Source of the DNA: Rodentibacter ratti
GTDB lineage: Bacteria; Pseudomonadota; Gammaproteobacteria; Enterobacterales; Pasteurellaceae
Direction: 5' to 3'
Assembly: GCF_002000485.1 (NCBI RefSeq)
Contig: NZ_MLAJ01000005.1
Coordinates: forward strand, 255,893 to 319,892
DNA: 64,000 nucleotides
Shown here: in pieces, positions 38,913 through 47,130 of the stretch
Layout: every line of letters begins with the position of its first letter
Position numbering within the stretch: the first letter of the stretch is position 1
The notes under the pieces: generated by a model
Told to the model about the DNA's origin: nothing
The model's input: only the letters and a program-made list of their open reading frames with translations
Database searches by the model: none
Position numbers and translations under genes: made by a program

Positions 38913-39406
38913 TGTACTTTTCTTTAATAAGAAAAATGGTGAACAAATATTTTGTTCAGTCGGGTTTGGCTGATTATCACGAACTTAAGATTCGCTATTT
39001 TTATGATTCGGTAGAAATTCGATCTCCTTATTGGGATAAAGGAGTTGTATTAATAATTTATGAGTCGCCTATTGGTTATGGTGCTGATTTAAGGTTTTAT
39101 TATGGTAAAAAAACTACAGGCAGTGACTGGCTTGATATGTTTTATTCCCTTGATAGTTTTCCTGCTATGGATGAAAAAGGTTTTTATTGTACAGAGTGCT
39201 CTCCTAGAAAATATTTTAACAGTATTGAAGAGCTTATTTATGATGAATTATTTAAAGGAATTATTGAAGAAATAGAGGCGGAAAAATATGAGAGAGAAGT
39301 GAGATTTGGTAGCGGTTGGGCACAGTTTGTTGATGAAGAAAATGAGGTGAAAAATGAGCGATCAGCATTTAATTCAAGAATGGCGGGATGTATGGGAGAA
39401 ATCTAA
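38912..39406 (+). CDS. Unrecognised acidic protein of the LRR-Sir2-PP2C cluster
   Basis: 164 residues, no signal peptide or membrane helix. It is aromatic-rich in the first half (IRYFYDSVEIRSPYWDKG, LRFYYGKKTTGSDWLDMFYS) and acidic and helical after about residue 105 (IEEIEAEKYEREV). The size and composition recall immunity or adaptor proteins, but I do not recognise a family. The start overlaps the FtsK-gamma gene stop, has a GAGGA site, and the last 53 bases overlap the LRR gene. Confidence 0.7.
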   Translation: MYFSLIRKMVNKYFVQSGLADYHELKIRYFYDSVEIRSPYWDKGVVLIIYESPIGYGADLRFYYGKKTTGSDWLDMFYSLDSFPAMDEKGFYCTECSPRKYFNSIEELIYDELFKGIIEEIEAEKYEREVRFGSGWAQFVDEENEVKNERSAFNSRMAGCMGEI

Positions 39407-41054
39407 TGAAAAATTTAAGAAAGTATTATATATCAATCTCACTATAGATATGGAAGAAAAGAGTGAATATTATGAGTATTATTCTAGGATATTTAGAAGG
39501 AAAAATCCTAATATTCCGAGAGATTTTGATTATTTAGAAAAATTAATGTCTTTGAAGTCAATTTCATTGTTTGATATGGATGATATAGGATTTAATTACT
39601 TACCTAAATGTTGGAAAATTCTACTAAAACAGTTAGAAAACTTAAATGTCTTTAGAATGTATAACTTAAAATCCTTACCTTTTGAACATTTAACAAATTT
39701 AAAGCGATTAAGTATTCCTAATGAAAGATTAGACAATCTTAGTGAGTTAGAAAAATTAACCGGATTAGATGAATTAGAAATTCGTTATATTAATTTTGAT
39801 ATTAAAAAATTAACAAGTTTAAGAAAGTTAAGAATTAGTCATATTCGTGTTGAAAATTTTGCTATGCTTAAACAAATGGAAAATTTAAAAAGCCTGAACT
39901 TATATGAAGTCACGCATGGGCATAACCAAGAGAGTATTAACGCATTAAGCAAAGCTATTGGCGAAATGACACAACTGGAAGAATTGGATTTAACTGGTTG
40001 TTATAGTGTTAATCTAAACTGTTTGCGAAAACTTAAAAAGCTAAAAGTACTAAATATTAGTAGATTGTATGAAACTAAATTTAAACCAATTGTTGCACTT
40101 TCAAAATCATTAGAAGAATTAGATTTAAGTTATAACGATTTTGTTGATTTACATCTCTTAAGTCATTTTAAAAAACTAAAATCGTTGAATCTTAGATCAG
40201 CTATGAAAGAAGAAACGATATTAGATCTTAAATTTTTACGTTCATTGAAAAAATTAGAATATTTTGAATGTTCTTCACATTCTAAACTTCTTAGTGAAAA
40301 AGAAAAGTGGGTAAGAAATTTTAGCTGTATCCGTTTTTGCCAAAATCTGAAAAAACTTTATTGTGAGAGTGCTGGCGTAAGAAGTATTAAATCATTGAAA
40401 TATTGTAAAAAATTAGAGTGCTTAATTATGGATAATAATCACTTCAGTTGTATGTCGGACTTAAAATATTTGAATCATCTAAGAGAAGTGAATCTATCAA
40501 ACTGTAATCTTTATCATATAGAACCATTAAGAAATAAACCCGAGTTAATGTTATTAGATATTTCTAATAATCATATTTCAGATATTTCACCTCTTAAAGA
40601 ATCAAAGAAATTAAAAAATTTAATGGCAGACCAAAGGGAAACAGAAAAAATTAGTGATATTTCCGTGCTAGAAGATAAAATACAGCTTGAAGAATTGGAG
40701 TTGGCTAGTCATAACATCAGTGATATTTCACCATTAAGGAAATTAGTCAATTTGATTCATTTAGATATTGGTGATAATCCTATTGATGAAACGAAATTAC
40801 ATTATTTATCTAATCTCAATAAATTAGAGTATCTTGGTATAGATTATTTTAATCTCAAAGAAATAAAATTTATTTCTACATTAATAAATATTGAAGAGCT
40901 ACATTTAGCAGGGAGTCAAATTGAAGACTACACCCCATTATTACCATTAAAAAAATTATATTATTTAGATATTGGCGATAATGATGTTAAAGATTATAGC
41001 ATTTTTACTAAACAAAACTTCCCTGAATTAGATTTTGACTTTTTAGAGAATTAA
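39354..41054 (+). CDS. Cytoplasmic leucine-rich-repeat protein (SDS22-like)
   Basis: 566 residues with about 18-20 leucine-rich repeats of 21-24 residues, from about residue 60 to the end. The C-terminal units are the clearest (LLDISNNHISDISPLKES, LELASHNISDISPLRKL, LHLAGSQIEDYTPLLPLKKL). There is no signal peptide or anchor, so it should be cytosolic, unlike internalins. The start is set by a GAGGTG ribosome site and lies inside the previous gene. The gene is AT-rich and has no uptake signal. LRR proteins mostly bind other proteins, so it could be a sensor or scaffold for the Sir2 and PP2C enzymes encoded directly after it. Confidence 0.88.
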   Translation: MSDQHLIQEWRDVWEKSNEKFKKVLYINLTIDMEEKSEYYEYYSRIFRRKNPNIPRDFDYLEKLMSLKSISLFDMDDIGFNYLPKCWKILLKQLENLNVFRMYNLKSLPFEHLTNLKRLSIPNERLDNLSELEKLTGLDELEIRYINFDIKKLTSLRKLRISHIRVENFAMLKQMENLKSLNLYEVTHGHNQESINALSKAIGEMTQLEELDLTGCYSVNLNCLRKLKKLKVLNISRLYETKFKPIVALSKSLEELDLSYNDFVDLHLLSHFKKLKSLNLRSAMKEETILDLKFLRSLKKLEYFECSSHSKLLSEKEKWVRNFSCIRFCQNLKKLYCESAGVRSIKSLKYCKKLECLIMDNNHFSCMSDLKYLNHLREVNLSNCNLYHIEPLRNKPELMLLDISNNHISDISPLKESKKLKNLMADQRETEKISDISVLEDKIQLEELELASHNISDISPLRKLVNLIHLDIGDNPIDETKLHYLSNLNKLEYLGIDYFNLKEIKFISTLINIEELHLAGSQIEDYTPLLPLKKLYYLDIGDNDVKDYSIFTKQNFPELDFDFLEN

Positions 41055-41063
41055 GGAGTGAAA

Positions 41064-41900
41064 ATGAAAAACGATTTGAACTACGCCGTAGAATTGATTA
41101 AAAAAGCGGACGGTATTTTGATCACTGCCGGAGCGGGAATGAGTGTCGATTCAGGGTTGCCGGATTTTCGCAGTGTAGGCGGGTTTTGGAATGCTTATCC
41201 GGTATTTCGTGAGTATCGCATTGACTTTGAAGATATTGCTACGCCGTTTGCTTATCAGCGAAATCCGGAACTCGCTTATTGGTTTTATGCACATCGCTTA
41301 CTGCAATATCGCAACGCTGTTCCGCACGAAGGATACCAAATTTTAAAACGTTGGGCGGCAGATAAACCTCACGGCTATTTTGTTTTTACTAGTAATGTGG
41401 ACGGGCATTTTCAAAAAGCAGGTTTCAATGAAAGTCGGGTTTATGAAGTGCATGGCACATTGGAACGCCAGCAATGTATCGAAAATTGTCGAGATTTAAG
41501 TTGGTCGGCTGTTGAGTTTAAACCGGAAGTTGATAACGAAAAATTGCGTTTAGTCAGTGAAAAACCGCACTGCCCTCATTGCAATGGTTTAGCCCGTCAA
41601 AATGTGCTGATGTTTGATGATTGGAGCTATTCAAGCCGTTATCAAGATTTCAAAAAAGTGCGGTTGGATGAATGGTTAAAAATAGTGGAAAATTTGGTCG
41701 TGATTGAATTGGGAGCTGGCAAAGCGATTCCAACGGTGCGCTATTTTTCCGAACGCACGGCAAAAATGAAAAAGGGCGGCTTTATTCGGATTAATCCGCA
41801 AGATAGCGGTGTACCTAAAATGCATTTTTTAAGTCTGGAAATGACCGCACTTGATGCCTTGAAAGCAATAGATAAATTACTTAATCAGGTAACTGAATAA
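41064..41900 (+). CDS. Divergent Sir2-family protein
   Basis: 278 residues from the ATG at 41064, which has an AAGGAG site (a GTG at 41058 is less likely). The NAD-binding GAGMSVDSGLPDFR is at 23-36, TSNVDGHFQKAGF at 109-121 and the catalytic His at H130 (YEVHGTLERQQ). Four zinc cysteines are kept: C138, C142, C170 and C173. The usual FGE motif is replaced by LMFDDWSYS, so this is a distinct branch. It could be a deacylase, an ADP-ribosyl enzyme or an NADase. It contains uptake signals, overlaps the PP2C gene by one base and follows the LRR gene by 9 bp. Confidence 0.88.
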   Translation: MKNDLNYAVELIKKADGILITAGAGMSVDSGLPDFRSVGGFWNAYPVFREYRIDFEDIATPFAYQRNPELAYWFYAHRLLQYRNAVPHEGYQILKRWAADKPHGYFVFTSNVDGHFQKAGFNESRVYEVHGTLERQQCIENCRDLSWSAVEFKPEVDNEKLRLVSEKPHCPHCNGLARQNVLMFDDWSYSSRYQDFKKVRLDEWLKIVENLVVIELGAGKAIPTVRYFSERTAKMKKGGFIRINPQDSGVPKMHFLSLEMTALDALKAIDKLLNQVTE

Positions 41901-42667
41901 TGGGTGGGAAAATGGAACAAATTTGTGAAATTAGTTTTTGTCAGCAAGCCGGAAAACATAAAAAATACAATCAAGATGCTTTATTTAACGGTGAATCTGT
42001 TTTTCAATATGCCTTTAAAAAACCGGAAAAACGCATAGAAAATCGACCGCACTTTATTATTGGCGTGGCAGACGGTGTTTATCATAGCCCTTGCCCGAGA
42101 AAGGCGAGTAAAGTGGTGATGGACGCATTAAAAGACCTTAAGGAATTAAATGTTGAAAGTGTCATTTATTTGCAAGATAAATTATCGGAAGCACTCGCTG
42201 ATCGTTATTTTGGTTCTGCCACCACATTAGTCGCTGCAGAAATTAATCAAATTGAAAGAAAAGCTAAAATATTAAGCGTAGGTGATAGCCGGGCTTATTT
42301 AATCTCTAAAGAAGGTGAATGGAAACAGATTACAGAGGATCATTCTATTCTATCAGAAATAGTAGAATTAAAAGTAGATCAAAATCCTAATGATTATGCC
42401 TCAATTTATGGCGGTATTTCTTCTTGTTTAGTCGCAGATAATTCAGCCTTCCAAGATAAAATTTTCTTTAAAGAGATTGATATTAAAGAGGGAGAGATAT
42501 TATTGTTGTGTACCGATGGATTAACAGATGGGATAGGTTTACGTTGGCTTCAAATAATTTGGGGTTATAATAAGACAATTTTAGAAAAATTGCGATATTA
42601 TCAGAGAGAATTAAAAGAACCGGGATGTTTTTATGATGATATGTCGGTTATTGCAGTTAAAATTTAG
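41900..42667 (+). CDS. PP2C-family Ser/Thr protein phosphatase
   Basis: 255 residues with the PP2C metal motifs in order: NQDAL (D26), VADGVYHS (D58), SATTLVAAEI, VGDSRAYL, CTDGLTDG and DDMSVIAV. All the acidic ligands seem to be present, so it should be active with Mn or Mg. It is soluble and short, with no sensor domain. The start is in the TAATG overlap with the Sir2 gene; an ATG at 41912 with a closer GGTGGG is possible. No partner kinase is encoded nearby. It carries an uptake signal near 42045. Confidence 0.9.
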   Translation: MGGKMEQICEISFCQQAGKHKKYNQDALFNGESVFQYAFKKPEKRIENRPHFIIGVADGVYHSPCPRKASKVVMDALKDLKELNVESVIYLQDKLSEALADRYFGSATTLVAAEINQIERKAKILSVGDSRAYLISKEGEWKQITEDHSILSEIVELKVDQNPNDYASIYGGISSCLVADNSAFQDKIFFKEIDIKEGEILLLCTDGLTDGIGLRWLQIIWGYNKTILEKLRYYQRELKEPGCFYDDMSVIAVKI

Positions 42668-42703
42668 GATAATATAGCGAAACTTATAACCTAGGGAATA
42701 GTT

Positions 42704-44071
42704 ATGACGACAGAGAAAGCTGAACCAAGTATAAAATCAGTTAGAGAAATTCTAAAAGAAAAAAAGAATCTATCCATTCCAGACTATCAACGCCCTTATA
42801 AATGGCAGACTAAACATGTTCAACAACTGATCGAAGATTTATGGTTTCATTATAAAGCTAAAAATGAGCAAAAATATCGAATTGGTACCATGATTGTTCA
42901 TAATAATGGAGATAAAGTAGATATTGTTGATGGTCAACAACGTATTACAACACTTCTACTTATATTGAAACAAATCGAACCTCAGAATAAAGAGCTGATA
43001 GATTTAGAATATAAACATCGAATTAGTTATAACAATATTATTAAGAATAATGAATTTATTGAAAGCTTTCTTAATCAATTGAGTGATTCAAAATTAGAGT
43101 TATCAAAATTTGCTAATTATATCTTGGATAGGTGCGAAATAGTTTATATTGAACTTAATGATCTTGATGAAGCATTTCAATTCTTTGATTCTCAAAATTC
43201 AAGAGGAAAAAGTTTAGAGCCTTATGATTTATTAAAAGCTTATCATTTACGAGCGATTCCTAATAATGATCCTGAAATACTGAGTTATGTAGAGTATTGG
43301 GAAGATGCCGCATCAGGAAGGAATGAGGATAAAAAAGATTTGGGTTTTATAATCAATTTAATGCTCTTTAAATTAAGACGTTGGCAAAAATATCGAGATG
43401 GTTCAGTTTTTACAACAGATCTGCTAGATACATTTAAAGGCATAAATGAGGAGCAATATTACCCTTATCTTACCCCGATTAAATCTGCTCAGGCTTTATA
43501 TCAAATGAGTAAACAGAATCCTTTTATGTATAGAGAAGAATATAGCAAAATGCCGTTTTCAGTTTCACAAACTATCATTAACGGTCGTTTATTCTTTAAA
43601 TATATTGAATATTATCGAGAGCTCTACAATGAATTATTTAATCGTAAAACAGGAAAATTAAAAAATATAAAAATAGGAGTGAAAGGTGAAGATTATAAGG
43701 AAATAAATGTTCTAGATTTAATCCATAACTATGAAAAAAGCAATAGAATAGGTGATGTTTTTATAAGGCGTTTATTTCAAGCTGTAGTATTGTATTATTA
43801 TGATAAATTTGGTAATAGCGATCTTGATGTTGCAGTAAAACAGATCTTGAAATGGGCATATAAATTCAGAATAGAAAATTATAGCATAAGAGTAGAAACG
43901 ATAGAGAATGCAGCAAAAGATCAAAATGGGATATTGCATTATATAGATCAGATGATTCATTCTAAGGAAATATTGAGTTACTATATTCCTGAACCTAATG
44001 AAAAAACAAGATTAGGAGAAGTAGAAGATATTAAATGTTTATTTAAAGAAGGTGATGAAAATGGAAAATAG
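42704..44071 (+). CDS. DUF262 (ParB/GmrS-like) protein
   Basis: 455 residues. The N-terminal DUF262 core is clear: LSIPDYQRPYKWQTKHVQQLIEDL, then DIVDGQQRITTLLLILKQI, then FFDSQNSRGKSLEPYDLLKAYHL. DUF262 proteins such as GmrS hydrolyse NTP and act in type IV restriction of modified DNA. There is no DUF1524 nuclease end here. It has an AGGGA site, starts 36 bp after the PP2C gene and overlaps the next DUF262 gene by about 11 bases. No uptake signals; AT-rich. Confidence 0.85.
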   Translation: MTTEKAEPSIKSVREILKEKKNLSIPDYQRPYKWQTKHVQQLIEDLWFHYKAKNEQKYRIGTMIVHNNGDKVDIVDGQQRITTLLLILKQIEPQNKELIDLEYKHRISYNNIIKNNEFIESFLNQLSDSKLELSKFANYILDRCEIVYIELNDLDEAFQFFDSQNSRGKSLEPYDLLKAYHLRAIPNNDPEILSYVEYWEDAASGRNEDKKDLGFIINLMLFKLRRWQKYRDGSVFTTDLLDTFKGINEEQYYPYLTPIKSAQALYQMSKQNPFMYREEYSKMPFSVSQTIINGRLFFKYIEYYRELYNELFNRKTGKLKNIKIGVKGEDYKEINVLDLIHNYEKSNRIGDVFIRRLFQAVVLYYYDKFGNSDLDVAVKQILKWAYKFRIENYSIRVETIENAAKDQNGILHYIDQMIHSKEILSYYIPEPNEKTRLGEVEDIKCLFKEGDENGK

Positions 44072-46046
44072 AAAAGGTATTGACATTTTAACTTTAAAAG
44101 AATTGCTAAATAAAAAATATGGAAAATATATTATTCCTATTTATCAACGAAATTATGCGTGGGAAAAAACAGAAATCGAACAGTTAGTTGATGATTTGTA
44201 CTCAGCTTCAACAAAACAAGATAATAAAAACTACTACATTGGTAGTTTGATTGTATATAAAAGAGAAAATGGTGATTATGAAGTTATTGATGGTCAGCAA
44301 CGCTTAACCACTTTAACGATTTTATATTCTGTTTTAAGCAACGAAGGATTTTTTAAAAATAAGGATAAATTTAGAAATTTAGGAGAGAATTTATCTTTTG
44401 AGCATAGATTAGAATCGAAAAATTCATTAAATAGAATCTTAAATGAGCCTAATTTAATCAATAAAAGAGATAATATCGAAATAGCTTATGAGATAATTAA
44501 ATCTAAATTATCTTCTTTAGATTTAAAAGAAAATAATGAAAATCTCAAGTTTGATGATTTTATCTTTAATAATGTTAAAATTTTAAGAACAGAGGTATTG
44601 CCTAATACAGATCTTAATCATTATTTTGAGATTATGAATAGCCGAGGTGAGCAACTGGAGAAGCATGAAATCCTAAAGGCTCATTTTATGGGGATGTTTA
44701 ATACAAAGGAGGAGAGGAAACTATTTGCTATGATTTGGGATGCTTGTTCTGATATGGATCGTAATGTGGCAATGGGTTTTCCTGCAGAATTTAGAAAAAG
44801 TATATTTTTCGAAAATAAAAATGAGGTAAGAGAGAATTTTAATATTGAAGATTTTTCTGAGCTACTAAAAGAGTATAAAATATATCTTAATGATATAAGT
44901 GAGAGATCAAAAGACATAGATACTACTCAAAAAACTAAGAGAGATAAAAATATAAATGCTAGTCAAAAAACAGAGAATGAAAATAAATTATCTTATATAC
45001 TATCTCATTCCAATAACGATGGTTATAAAGAAAAAGATGATGAAAATAAAGACGTAACTACACGCAGTATTATTGATTTTTCTAACTTTTTAATGCATGC
45101 ATTAAAATTACATAAGGAAGAATCATTAGATAATAAATCCATAGAATTAGATGATAAGAAAATAATTGATAATTTTAAGACAAGATTAAAAGATTTAGAT
45201 GAAATTAAATCATTTATTCTTAATTTATTAAAGGTAAGATTATATTTTGATAAGTTTATTATTAAATATACTCAATCTAGTGATGATGATTGGTCTTTGC
45301 AAACCTTAAAATGGAGCAATAAGAGCAATAAATTTTATTACGTAGATACTTTTTCTAAAATTTCAAAACAAGAAAGAATTATATTATTACTCTCTATGTT
45401 CCAAACCATTTATAGAGCAAAGAATTATAAAAACTGGTTGTATAGTATTCTTGATGGATTTTTTAATAAAGGATGGAATAATGATAGTTATATTAATGAA
45501 CTAGAAAAACTAGCAAAAGAGCATGCTGATAAAATTACTGATCTTGATGAAGGAACAAATGTTAGACATTTTATCTTTAATTATTTAGACTATTTGATTT
45601 ATAAGAAATTTAAAGGTAATGCGGATAAGTTTGATGAAATATTACCTGAACAAAAATATAGAAAGGACGAAAAAAAACTAATGGAATATTTTAAAAATTT
45701 TAAATTTTCATATCGTAGATCAATTGAACATTGTTATCCACAAAGCTCAAAAGAACTCTTAGGTAAATGGGAAGAAAATACTGAAAAATATCTTATTGAT
45801 ACATTCGGAAACCTATGCCTAATAGAGCCTGAATTTAATTCTTCTTTATCTGATAATAGTATTCATCTAAAACGAGCTAAGCTTATTGAGCTATTAGAGA
45901 AGAATAATAAACGCTCAGCCAGTTTAAAACAGGTGATTATGTTAATGTACAATGATGATTGTTGGAAAGGTGAAAGTGCCAGAGAAACAATTAAAGACCA
46001 TAGAGGAAAAATGCTTAAATTACTTAATGGAGAGGGTAAGGAATAA
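44061..46046 (+). CDS. DUF262-DUF1524 (HNH-like nuclease) protein
   Basis: 661 residues from the ATG at 44061, which has an AAGGTG site; starts at 44052 (GTG) or 44055 are possible. The DUF262 core is IIPIYQRNYAWEKTEIEQLVDDL and EVIDGQQRLTTLTILYSV with EIMNSRGEQLEKHEILKAHFM. The C-terminal DUF1524 end has the nuclease signature SIEHCYPQSS (HxxP, His at about 557) and FGNLCLIEPEFNSSLSD. This layout equals GmrSD/BrxU-type restriction enzymes. Paired with the DUF262-only protein it probably forms a two-component DNA-targeting complex. AT-rich, no uptake signal. Confidence 0.87.
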   Translation: MENRKGIDILTLKELLNKKYGKYIIPIYQRNYAWEKTEIEQLVDDLYSASTKQDNKNYYIGSLIVYKRENGDYEVIDGQQRLTTLTILYSVLSNEGFFKNKDKFRNLGENLSFEHRLESKNSLNRILNEPNLINKRDNIEIAYEIIKSKLSSLDLKENNENLKFDDFIFNNVKILRTEVLPNTDLNHYFEIMNSRGEQLEKHEILKAHFMGMFNTKEERKLFAMIWDACSDMDRNVAMGFPAEFRKSIFFENKNEVRENFNIEDFSELLKEYKIYLNDISERSKDIDTTQKTKRDKNINASQKTENENKLSYILSHSNNDGYKEKDDENKDVTTRSIIDFSNFLMHALKLHKEESLDNKSIELDDKKIIDNFKTRLKDLDEIKSFILNLLKVRLYFDKFIIKYTQSSDDDWSLQTLKWSNKSNKFYYVDTFSKISKQERIILLLSMFQTIYRAKNYKNWLYSILDGFFNKGWNNDSYINELEKLAKEHADKITDLDEGTNVRHFIFNYLDYLIYKKFKGNADKFDEILPEQKYRKDEKKLMEYFKNFKFSYRRSIEHCYPQSSKELLGKWEENTEKYLIDTFGNLCLIEPEFNSSLSDNSIHLKRAKLIELLEKNNKRSASLKQVIMLMYNDDCWKGESARETIKDHRGKMLKLLNGEGKE

Positions 46047-46098
46047 AATTCTAATCCTTAAAAAATAATCTTATAAACTTACATGAAGGTGCCTAACT

Positions 46099-46485
46099 AT
46101 GCCAATGTTAATCTATACAATAGGTGATTATTTTGCATTATATAAAAAAGATTTTTACTTAATTACATTTAAACGGGCAACAGAAGATAATTGGGAGGAC
46201 TTACCTGAACGGAACATGATAATGGATTGGTTTAGAGAAAATTTACCTGAAACAAAAATATTTCATGTATCAGAAGTTCCTCAGCCCGGTTTATTTAGTG
46301 CGGAATATAAAGGTGGAATCGGTATTGAATTTGATGAATCTTCACTTACTCGTTTTGTTGAACGTTGGGAAGATAATACCGGTACTTCGATTGATCCTAA
46401 TTTTCAGTGTTATGTGATGTCTCTTGATTATTATATCGAACAATTTGGCTCAGAAATATTAGATATTAATTATAATGAGATTTAA
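46099..46485 (+). CDS. Unrecognised protein at the end of the cluster
   Basis: 128 residues, soluble, acidic, with no membrane helix (YTIGDYFALYKKDFYLITF, then WFRENLPETKIFHVSEVPQ). No family is recognised. The start follows a GAAGGTG site, 52 bp after the DUF262-DUF1524 gene. It could be a small antagonist or an unrelated passenger. Confidence 0.62.
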   Translation: MPMLIYTIGDYFALYKKDFYLITFKRATEDNWEDLPERNMIMDWFRENLPETKIFHVSEVPQPGLFSAEYKGGIGIEFDESSLTRFVERWEDNTGTSIDPNFQCYVMSLDYYIEQFGSEILDINYNEI

Positions 46486-46550
46486 CTTATAGCGAATATT
46501 TGTTGATAAGAGTATGAAATATCAATAATGAATTTGGAAAATTATTAAAT

Positions 46551-46576
46551 CCCCTTTCTAAAAAGGGGACTATTTT
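46551..46576 (-). terminator. Probable kdsC terminator
   Basis: CCCCTTT-CTAA-AAAGGGG lies just after kdsC on the minus strand and is followed by an AT-rich tail with short T-runs. The island genes end on the other side. Confidence 0.65.
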
Positions 46577-46578
46577 AA

Positions 46579-47121
46579 TTATTGCGCCATATTTTTAACA
46601 GATTTTAAAAATCCCTGTGCACTGTCAAAGACCGCGGATTTTCCTTGAGCGGTTAAAATCATCTCCGACATTTCACGAAATGCGCCTTTTCCTCCACAGA
46701 GAGAAAGTACATAATCTGCTGCATTTTTTACATAAGAGGGGGCATCGGCCACGGCAAAAGAAAGTCCGCTGACAGCAAAAGCAGGAAGATCCACACTATC
46801 ATCGCCAATATAAGCGGTTTCTTCAGGTTTCACGCCGGCTTGCTTCATTAATTCAAAACAGGCACTTTCTTTCTCTAATTTGCCAAGAAAGAATAAGGTG
46901 ATGCCGAGATCCGCAATGCGGCGGCGTAAAATGGCAGAATCTCTGCCTGAAAGTACCGCAACTTGAATACCTGACTCCATCAACATTTTAATGCCTAAGC
47001 CATCACGCACGTGGAAGCTTTTAATGGCTTCGCCATTGGCATCATAATGGAGTAGCCCATCAGTAAGCACACCGTCCACATCGGTAATCACCAATTTAAT
47101 TTTTTCGAGTTTTTGCTGCAT
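46579..47121 (-). CDS. kdsC: KDO-8-phosphate phosphatase KdsC
   Basis: KdsC makes free KDO for the inner core of lipooligosaccharide. This HAD-type enzyme of 180 residues has the first motif VITDVDGVLTDG (D14 and D16), SGRDS, and GDDSVDLPAF. The length is normal for the tetrameric family. It follows kdsD by about 10 bp on the minus strand. Confidence 0.95.
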   Translation of the reverse strand: MQQKLEKIKLVITDVDGVLTDGLLHYDANGEAIKSFHVRDGLGIKMLMESGIQVAVLSGRDSAILRRRIADLGITLFFLGKLEKESACFELMKQAGVKPEETAYIGDDSVDLPAFAVSGLSFAVADAPSYVKNAADYVLSLCGGKGAFREMSEMILTAQGKSAVFDSAQGFLKSVKNMAQ

Positions 47122-47130
47122 TTGATTTCC

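Noticed and set aside
46099..46485. Immunity protein for a polymorphic toxin
   Set aside because: No toxin gene or toxin delivery domain is next to it; size alone is not evidence.
35700..46500. Integrated prophage or integrative element
   Set aside because: No integrase, transposase, phage structural gene, tRNA target or flanking direct repeat was seen.
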